A stretch of 11,323 bases of DNA from an uncultured Bacteroidales bacterium. Lineage in GTDB: Bacteria > Bacteroidota > Bacteroidia > Bacteroidales > Bacteroidaceae. Positions within the stretch are counted from its first letter, which is position 1; each line of letters begins with the position of its first letter. Made by a program: the position numbers and the translations under genes. The DNA lies in the NCBI GenBank assembly GCA_937901185.1, contig CALCHR010000046.1:1-11323 (forward strand), given 5' to 3'. Of the stretch, positions 6,307-11,323 are shown one piece after another. The notes beneath the pieces were generated by a model. It had not been told where the DNA came from. It saw nothing but the letters and a program-made list of their open reading frames with translations, and did not search any database.

Positions 6307-6363
6307 CCCTTTCTTAGAAGGTTCAAAAACGGGTGGATGAGCCGGCAAGTGAAGGGATTTTTT
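6300..6363 (-). terminator. Possible oxyR terminator: perfect 12-bp inverted repeat
   Basis: AAAAAATCCCTT (6300-6311) and AAGGGATTTTTT (6352-6363) are perfect complements separated by 40 bp. In either direction the hairpin ends in a run of T, so it could stop oxyR transcripts (25 bp past its stop) and back up the terminator at 6060-6107. The long loop makes it a weak intrinsic terminator. The left arm overlaps the end of repeat copy B. Confidence 0.45.
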
Positions 6364-6387
6364 GATGGAGTGGGGAGGTGTTGCAGC

Positions 6388-7317
6388 CTAAAGGCGTACG
6401 GCAAATTTCCTGAGTCGGGCGTCAATCATGCTGTCGGGGATGATGGCTTTGACAGCACCCACGAGGCTGTTGATGATACGCTCGCGCAGGTAGTCGCGGC
6501 GGATGACGAGCGACACTTCGCGCACGGGCACCGGTTCAAGCAGAGGGCGCACGTGCTGCTTCTGCGCTTCGCTGAGCAGCGGCAGATGCAGCTCGGGGAT
6601 GATGGTGCAGCCACCGTTCTCGTCCACTATTTTTACCAGTGTGTCGATGCTGCCGGCCTCGTAGATGGTAGAAAAAACGGCGGAGCTGTTCTCGCAGAGG
6701 TTGAACACCTGGCTGCGCATGCAGTGGCCTTCTTTCAACACCCACAGGTGGTCTGTGGGGAGCGCAGAGGGGGCTATTTCTGCCTCGTCGTAGAGCGCTT
6801 CTTTGGGAGAAACGTAGGCCACAAATTTTTCATAGTAGAGCGGAATTTCCAGTAGCTCCTCGCGCTCTAGCGGCGTGACGAGGATGGCCATGTCAAGCTC
6901 GGCTTTCTTTAGTTGCTCCACAATGACCGCCGTGCGCATCTCGCTCACCCGCAGTTCAATCTGTGGTTGCGTCTCGCGCATCTGTCGGAACAGGCATGGC
7001 AGGATGTAGGGCGCCACGGTGGGTATGATGCCTATGTGCACCTTACCGCTGTTTTGCTCGCGCTCAGAGACGGTGAGTTGGCGCAGGCTCTCAAGGTTGT
7101 AGAGCACCACGCGGGCCTGGTCTATCACACGGCGCCCCACGGCCGTAGGTGCAATGGGCTTGCAGGAGCGGTCGAAGAGCACTGCGTCGAGTTCTTCTTC
7201 CAACTTCTGAATTAGCGAACTTAAAGTGGGCTGACTTACGCCACACGATTCGGCGGCGCGAGCAAAGTGGCGGTGCGTGTCGAGCGCCACGATATATTCC
7301 AGCTGCTGTAGATTCAT
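6388..7317 (-). CDS. oxyR: OxyR, hydrogen-peroxide-sensing LysR-type regulator
   Basis: A 309-residue LysR-family transcription factor. Residues 1-60 are the winged helix-turn-helix (M-N-L-Q-Q-L-E-Y; F-A-R-A-A-E-S; S-Q-P-T-L-S-S-L-I-Q-K-L-E). The C-terminal two thirds are the periplasmic-binding-like sensor domain. The redox pair is C199 (E-G-H-C-M-R-S-Q) and C208, the same numbers and 8-residue spacing as the E. coli cysteines that form a disulfide with H2O2, so this is OxyR and not a general LysR protein. The frame opens upstream with TTG at 7344, but the ATG at 7317 is chosen: it gives the conserved LysR start and the exact cysteine numbering, and 7342-7349 is the promoter. It is divergent from the AAA-like gene. 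A matching operator lies before rubrerythrin. Confidence 0.95.
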   Translation of the reverse strand: MNLQQLEYIVALDTHRHFARAAESCGVSQPTLSSLIQKLEEELDAVLFDRSCKPIAPTAVGRRVIDQARVVLYNLESLRQLTVSEREQNSGKVHIGIIPTVAPYILPCLFRQMRETQPQIELRVSEMRTAVIVEQLKKAELDMAILVTPLEREELLEIPLYYEKFVAYVSPKEALYDEAEIAPSALPTDHLWVLKEGHCMRSQVFNLCENSSAVFSTIYEAGSIDTLVKIVDENGGCTIIPELHLPLLSEAQKQHVRPLLEPVPVREVSLVIRRDYLRERIINSLVGAVKAIIPDSMIDARLRKFAVRL

Positions 7318-7341
7318 TCTTGAAAAAATATTTGTGTCGGA

Positions 7342-7349
7342 CAAATTTA
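7342..7349 (-). promoter_or_regulatory. -7 element for oxyR
   Basis: On the minus strand TAAATTTG (7349 to 7342) matches TAnnTTTG, 24 bp upstream of the oxyR ATG. The leader would be under 20 nt. No TTG -33 element is seen; a GC-rich dyad (7366-7405) begins there instead. Confidence 0.6.
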
Positions 7350-7365
7350 CAGAAATAACTCAGAA

Positions 7366-7405
7366 CGCCCCCTCGTAAGGCCATAGTTTTTTTATGTGAG
7401 GGGCG
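7366..7405. promoter_or_regulatory. GC-rich dyad between divergent promoters
   Basis: CGCCCC (7366-7371) is complementary to GGGGCG (7400-7405); TC/GA pairs continue inwards after one unpaired C. The dyad sits between the oxyR -7 box and the -33 box of the AAA-like gene, so it lies upstream of both expected transcripts. An operator or a DNA structural element fits better than a terminator. This is weak evidence. Confidence 0.35.
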
Positions 7406-7425
7406 AGGATTTCTGCTAAGTGTAG

Positions 7426-7456
7426 TTTGCAAATTAAATAGTAATTTCTATCTTTG
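7426..7456 (+). promoter_or_regulatory. Promoter of the AAA-like gene (TTTG / TATCTTTG)
   Basis: TTTG at 7426-7429 and TATCTTTG at 7449-7456 have the consensus 19-bp spacing. An ATAG-N6-CTAT inverted repeat (7438-7451) overlaps the spacer and -7 box; it resembles an OxyR half-site but is one base too short. Unusually for this group, a GGAG (7471-7474) lies 8 nt before the ATG and may act as a ribosome binding site. Confidence 0.75.
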
Positions 7457-7482
7457 CAAGACTAAATATAGGAGAAACCCGT

Positions 7483-8667
7483 ATGATGGAGACATTTTTT
7501 CAGGCTCATGCGTTCTTGATGGAACATACATCCATCCCCGTACGTCGTTCCTTGTCAGACAGCATTGATTGGAGCTATCGCCTCATAGGTATCAAAGGAC
7601 CGCGCGGTGTGGGTCGCACCACGTTCTTGTTGCAGTATGCCAAAGAACATTTTGACGTACGCTTGCGCCAGTGTCTCTATGTGAACAGCAATAGTTTCTA
7701 TTTTCAAGGCCGCGGCATTGTAGACTTCGCAGCCGAATTTGTGGCCTACGGCGGACAGGTGTTGCTCATCGACCAAGCCTTTAAGTTGCCCGATTGGCAA
7801 AACCAGCTTTGCGAATGCTATCGCCGCTATCCCTATCTGCGCATTGTCTACACCACCACTTCTGTGCCCGAACCCGGAGCAGAGAACTCCGAGCTCAGTC
7901 GCTTGAGTCGCTGCTACGTGCTCCATGGATTCTCCTTCCGCGAGTTTATCAACCTGCAAACGGGCAACAGTTTCCAGCCCTATATGCTTTCAGACCTTCT
8001 GGGAAACAGCAAGCACATTCTGAAATCCATCCTGCCGAAAGTGCAGCCGTGGCAGTATTTCTCCGAGTATCTTCATCATGGCTACTATCCTTTCTTCCTG
8101 GAGAACCATAACTTTACCGAGGCGCTCCTCAAGGCTATGAACATGATGATAGAAGTAGACATCCTCTTCAACAAGCAAGTGGAGTTGAAATACCTGTCGC
8201 GTATCAAGAAACTGCTCTATCTCTTGGCCATGGACGGAACGTCTACGCCCAACGTAAGTCGCTTGGCCGAAGAAATAGGTACCAGCCGCGCCACGGTGAT
8301 GAACTATCTGAAGTATCTGGAAGAGGCCCGCTTGATAAACATGGTGTACAAAGACGGCGACAGCGCTTCGGGCAAGCCCACAGCCGTGATGATGCACGAC
8401 ACCAACATGATGTACGCAGTCTATTCTAATAATATGAGTGAGCAGCAAGTGATGGAAACCTTCTTTGTCAATACCCTCTGGCGCCATCATAGCATCCGCA
8501 AGTGTCGCCGCGAAGGACTCTTCCGCATCAACGATGCCACAGACATCTGCGTCTGCGAGAAAGGTCGCCGGGTAAAGACTACGCCGGGCATGATTCTGGC
8601 ACGCTACAACTCAGAAGTGGCCCACGACAACGAACTGCCCCTCTGGCTCTTCGGCTTCCTCTATTAA
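7483..8667 (+). CDS. AAA_14-type ATPase-like protein with altered Walker motifs
   Basis: 394 residues, related to the AAA_14/DUF4143-type ATPases common in Bacteroidales. Residues ~30-160 are the nucleotide-binding domain: G39-P-R-G-V-G-R45-T-T stands where the family has G-x-R-x-V-G-K-T-T, and L-L-I-D97-Q98 replaces the Walker B L-F-L-D-E. Thus the P-loop lysine is Arg and the catalytic Glu is Gln, so ATP hydrolysis is doubtful. T-T-T-S near 127 takes the place of the sensor-like T-G-S-S. F-S-F-R-E-F follows as in relatives. Residues ~240-295 form a winged helix with S-R-A-T-V-M-N-Y-L-K-Y-L-E. The C-terminal part resembles a decayed nuclease-like domain. Two adjacent ATGs (7483, 7486) are equivalent starts. 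It has its own promoter, diverges from oxyR and is 63 bp ahead of nifJ. Cellular role unknown; the frame is intact. Confidence 0.85.
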   Translation: MMETFFQAHAFLMEHTSIPVRRSLSDSIDWSYRLIGIKGPRGVGRTTFLLQYAKEHFDVRLRQCLYVNSNSFYFQGRGIVDFAAEFVAYGGQVLLIDQAFKLPDWQNQLCECYRRYPYLRIVYTTTSVPEPGAENSELSRLSRCYVLHGFSFREFINLQTGNSFQPYMLSDLLGNSKHILKSILPKVQPWQYFSEYLHHGYYPFFLENHNFTEALLKAMNMMIEVDILFNKQVELKYLSRIKKLLYLLAMDGTSTPNVSRLAEEIGTSRATVMNYLKYLEEARLINMVYKDGDSASGKPTAVMMHDTNMMYAVYSNNMSEQQVMETFFVNTLWRHHSIRKCRREGLFRINDATDICVCEKGRRVKTTPGMILARYNSEVAHDNELPLWLFGFLY

Positions 8668-8730
8668 AAAACACAGACCCTCAAGTAAGAGAAACTAACA
8701 ATTATATATTAACCTCATATAAAAATAGTC

Positions 8731-11323
8731 ATGAGTAAAAAATTTATTACTTGCGATGGTAATCAGGCCGCTGCGCATATAGCATATATGTTCAGCGAAG
8801 TCGCTGCCATCTACCCCATCACCCCGTCTTCGCCGATGGCCGAACACGTCGATGAATGGTCAGCACAAGGTCGCAAGAATCTCTTCGGCGACACAGTGAA
8901 AGTACAAGAAATGCAGTCTGAAGGCGGTGCCGCCGGTGCAGTTCACGGCTCATTGCAGGCCGGAGCCCTGACAACTACCTTTACAGCATCACAGGGCCTC
9001 CTGCTGATGATTCCCAATATGTACAAGATTGCCGGCGAGTTGTTGCCCAGCGTATTCCACGTATCAGCACGTACATTGGCCACCCACTCTCTCTGTATCT
9101 TTGGCGACCACAGCGATGTAATGGCTTGCCGTCAAACCGGCTTTGCTATGCTCTGCGAAGGTTCTGTACAGGAAGTGATGGACCTCTCAGCCGTAGCTCA
9201 CCTCGCTACCTTGGAGAGCCGTGTGCCCTTCATCAACTTCTTCGACGGCTTCCGCACCAGCCACGAGTATCAGAAAATCGAAGTGGTAGACCAAGAAGAC
9301 ATCCGTCCGCTTGTGCCGATGGACAAAGTATCTGAGTTCCGTCGCCGCGCTCTTACTCCGGAGCATCCCGAAGCTCGCGGTATGGCCGAGAACCCTGAAA
9401 CCTTCTTCGCACACCGTGAAGTATGCAACCGCTACTACGACGAGGTGCCCGGCATCGTTGAGAAGTACATGGAGGCAGTGAGCAAGATCACCGGCCGCGA
9501 GTACAAACTCTTCAGCTACTATGGTGCCGAAGACGCCGACCGCGTAATCATCTGTATGGGTAGCGTGACCGAAGCAGCCCGCGAAGCCATCGACTATCTC
9601 AACGCTAAGGGCGAGAAAGTAGGTATGGTCAGCGTACACCTCTATCGTCCGTTCTCAGTGAAACATCTTTTGGCCGCAGTGCCCAAAACCTGCAAGAAGA
9701 TTGCTGTGCTCGACCGTACAAAAGAACCCGGCGCAAACGGAGAACCTCTCTATCTCGATGTGAAGGACGCCTTCTACAACGAAGAAAACCGCCCCGTCAT
9801 CGTAGGCGGCCGCTATGGTCTCGGCTCTTGCGATACTACTCCGACCATGATTTGCTCAGTCTACGAGAATCTGGCTCTTCCTATGCCGAAGGACCACTTT
9901 ACTGTGGGCATCGTAGACGACGTAACCTTCCAGTCACTGCCTTTGCAGAAAGAAATGGCTTTGGGTGGCGAAGGCATCTTCGAAGCAAAATTCTACGGTC
10001 TCGGCGCTGACGGAACAGTGGGTGCCAACAAAAACTCTGTGAAGATTATCGGCGACAACACCGACAAGTACTGCCAGGCCTACTTCTCTTACGACTCTAA
10101 AAAGTCCGGCGGCTTCACCTGCTCACACCTCCGTTTCGGCGATACCCCCATTCGCTCCACTTACCAGATTAAGACCCCCAACTTTGTAGCTTGCCACGTA
10201 CAGGCTTATCTCCACATGTACGACGTGCTTCGCGGCCTTCGCGACGGCGGAACTTTCTTGCTCAACACCATTTGGGAGGGCGAAGAATTGGCCAACAACT
10301 TGCCCAACAACGTGAAGCGCTACTTTGCAGAGCACAATATCACTGTCTACTATATCAACGCCACCAAGATTGCGCAGGAAATTGGTCTTGGCAACCGTAC
10401 CAACACCATCTTGCAGTCAGCCTTCTTCCGCATCACCGAAGTGATTCCCGTTGACCTCGCAGTAGAGCAGATGAAGAAATTCATTGTGAAGTCCTACGGC
10501 AAGAAAGGCGAGGATGTTGTTAACAAGAACTACCAGGCCGTTGACCGCGGTGGCGAGTATAAAACACTGGCTGTTGATCCCGCTTGGGCCAACTTGCCCG
10601 AAGACGAGAAGGTGGTGCGCGACGAACCCGCTTTCATCTCAGAACTCGTACGCCCCATCAATGCTCAAAACGGCGACCTCCTGCCCGTCAGCGCCTTTAA
10701 GGTATCTGAAGACGGTACTTGGCAACAAGGCACATCCGCTTACGAAAAGCGCGGCGTAGCTGCCTTCGTGCCTACATGGAATGCAGAAAACTGTATCCAG
10801 TGTAACAAGTGTGCCTTCGTATGTCCCCACGCTGCTATCCGTCCGTTCGTGCTCGACGAGAGTGAGATGGAAGGCTTCAAGGGCCACAATGCCGCTACCC
10901 TGGAAATGAAGGCACCTGCCACACTCAAGGGTATGCACTTCCGCATGCAGGTTGACGTGCTCGACTGCTTGGGCTGTGGAAACTGTGCAGATGTTTGTCC
11001 GGGTATGAAGGGCAACAAGGCACTCACCATGGTTCCGCTCGAAGGCGAAATGCCCGAGGCAGAAAACTGGGACTACTGCGTGAAGCATGTCAGCAGCAAG
11101 CAAGATAAGGTAGATGTAAAACTCAATCCGAAGAACTCTCAGTTTGCCACTCCGCTCTTTGAGTTCAGCGGTGCTTGCTCAGGCTGTGGCGAAACTCCGT
11201 ATGTGAAGCTCGTCAGCCAGCTCTTTGGCGACCGTCAGATGATTGCCAACGCCACCGGTTGCTCCTCTATCTATTCCGGCTCAATCCCCTCTCCACCTTA
11301 TACTACCAACGAGAAAGGACAAG
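8731..11323 (+). CDS. nifJ: Pyruvate:ferredoxin (flavodoxin) oxidoreductase, C-terminal part outside window
   Basis: The first 864 codons of an enzyme usually near 1180 residues; the frame is open without a break to the window end. It oxidises pyruvate with CoA to acetyl-CoA and CO2, passing electrons to ferredoxin, the main pyruvate exit in anaerobes. N-terminal residues T31 (Y-P-I-T-P-S-S-P-M), E64 (Q-S-E-G-G-A-A-G) and R114 (S-A-R-T-L) coincide with the pyruvate/TPP-contacting residues of Desulfovibrio africanus PFOR. Two [4Fe-4S] ferredoxin motifs are C688-x2-C691-x2-C694-x3-C698 and C746-x2-C749-x2-C752-x3-C756. The TPP domain begins with the proximal-cluster cysteines C816, C819 and C844; the fourth lies outside. 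The start at 8731 (M-S-K-K-F-I-T-C-D-G-N) is family-like. No clear -7 box or terminator lies in the 63-bp gap, so cotranscription with the AAA-like gene is possible. Confidence 0.97.
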   Translation, partial: MSKKFITCDGNQAAAHIAYMFSEVAAIYPITPSSPMAEHVDEWSAQGRKNLFGDTVKVQEMQSEGGAAGAVHGSLQAGALTTTFTASQGLLLMIPNMYKIAGELLPSVFHVSARTLATHSLCIFGDHSDVMACRQTGFAMLCEGSVQEVMDLSAVAHLATLESRVPFINFFDGFRTSHEYQKIEVVDQEDIRPLVPMDKVSEFRRRALTPEHPEARGMAENPETFFAHREVCNRYYDEVPGIVEKYMEAVSKITGREYKLFSYYGAEDADRVIICMGSVTEAAREAIDYLNAKGEKVGMVSVHLYRPFSVKHLLAAVPKTCKKIAVLDRTKEPGANGEPLYLDVKDAFYNEENRPVIVGGRYGLGSCDTTPTMICSVYENLALPMPKDHFTVGIVDDVTFQSLPLQKEMALGGEGIFEAKFYGLGADGTVGANKNSVKIIGDNTDKYCQAYFSYDSKKSGGFTCSHLRFGDTPIRSTYQIKTPNFVACHVQAYLHMYDVLRGLRDGGTFLLNTIWEGEELANNLPNNVKRYFAEHNITVYYINATKIAQEIGLGNRTNTILQSAFFRITEVIPVDLAVEQMKKFIVKSYGKKGEDVVNKNYQAVDRGGEYKTLAVDPAWANLPEDEKVVRDEPAFISELVRPINAQNGDLLPVSAFKVSEDGTWQQGTSAYEKRGVAAFVPTWNAENCIQCNKCAFVCPHAAIRPFVLDESEMEGFKGHNAATLEMKAPATLKGMHFRMQVDVLDCLGCGNCADVCPGMKGNKALTMVPLEGEMPEAENWDYCVKHVSSKQDKVDVKLNPKNSQFATPLFEFSGACSGCGETPYVKLVSQLFGDRQMIANATGCSSIYSGSIPSPPYTTNEKGQ

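Noticed and set aside
6244..6855. 203-codon plus-strand frame
   Set aside because: It starts inside repeat copy B and continues antisense to oxyR, whose LysR domains and redox cysteines establish the minus strand as coding.
7318..7344. TTG start giving OxyR nine more residues
   Set aside because: It overlaps the -7 element, and the ATG at 7317 gives the exact C199/C208 numbering of OxyR.

Overview
The window looks like chromosomal DNA of an anaerobic gut or oral Bacteroidales, most likely of the Prevotellaceae. Several independent features support this. Promoters match the Bacteroidetes form TTTG-N19-21-TAnnTTTG, and most starts lack a Shine-Dalgarno sequence. The giant surface protein ends in a Y-D-L-Q-G-R-R ... 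G-I-Y-I-V-N-G-K-K tail typical of Prevotella/Bacteroides exported proteins. Rubrerythrin, a two-cysteine OxyR and an oxygen-sensitive pyruvate:ferredoxin oxidoreductase occur together. Genus-level placement is inference.

Layout. Bases 1-1002 (minus strand) hold a two-gene operon: a queuosine-precursor transporter (yhhQ), then, after 3 bp, the start of a radical-SAM enzyme with an unusual CX4CX2C cluster motif, probably a queuine lyase (QueL-like) cut by the window edge. Bases 1003-1168 form a divergent control region with a promoter in each direction. Between them lie two tandem OxyR-type dyads, the second abutting the -33 element of rubrerythrin. Rubrerythrin (1169-1747) ends in a strong intrinsic terminator. 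Bases 1748-2359 carry copy A of a dispersed intergenic repeat and the promoter of the next gene. Bases 2360-5743 encode an exported 1127-residue protein with three beta-helix-like modules and a C-terminal sorting-type tail, followed 28 bp later by a 56-codon acidic small protein (5772-5942). Bases 5943-6387 hold two hairpins, repeat copy B and a terminator-like inverted repeat. Then come oxyR (minus, 6388-7317), a divergent promoter region, an AAA ATPase-like gene with altered Walker motifs (7483-8667), and nifJ (pyruvate:ferredoxin oxidoreductase, 8731 to the window end, incomplete).

How the parts fit. The theme is life at the edge of oxygen: an H2O2-sensing regulator (OxyR), a peroxide-reducing enzyme (rubrerythrin) whose promoter carries a textbook OxyR-like site, and the central iron-sulfur enzyme that oxygen damages (PFOR). 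Queuosine salvage and the surface protein are separate functions. The least explained elements are: (i) the ~183-bp repeat found twice at an exactly constant register, each time just after a terminator hairpin with the same core; (ii) the AAA protein, in which both key nucleotide-binding positions (Walker A Lys, Walker B Glu) are replaced; and (iii) the small acidic protein encoded behind the surface protein.
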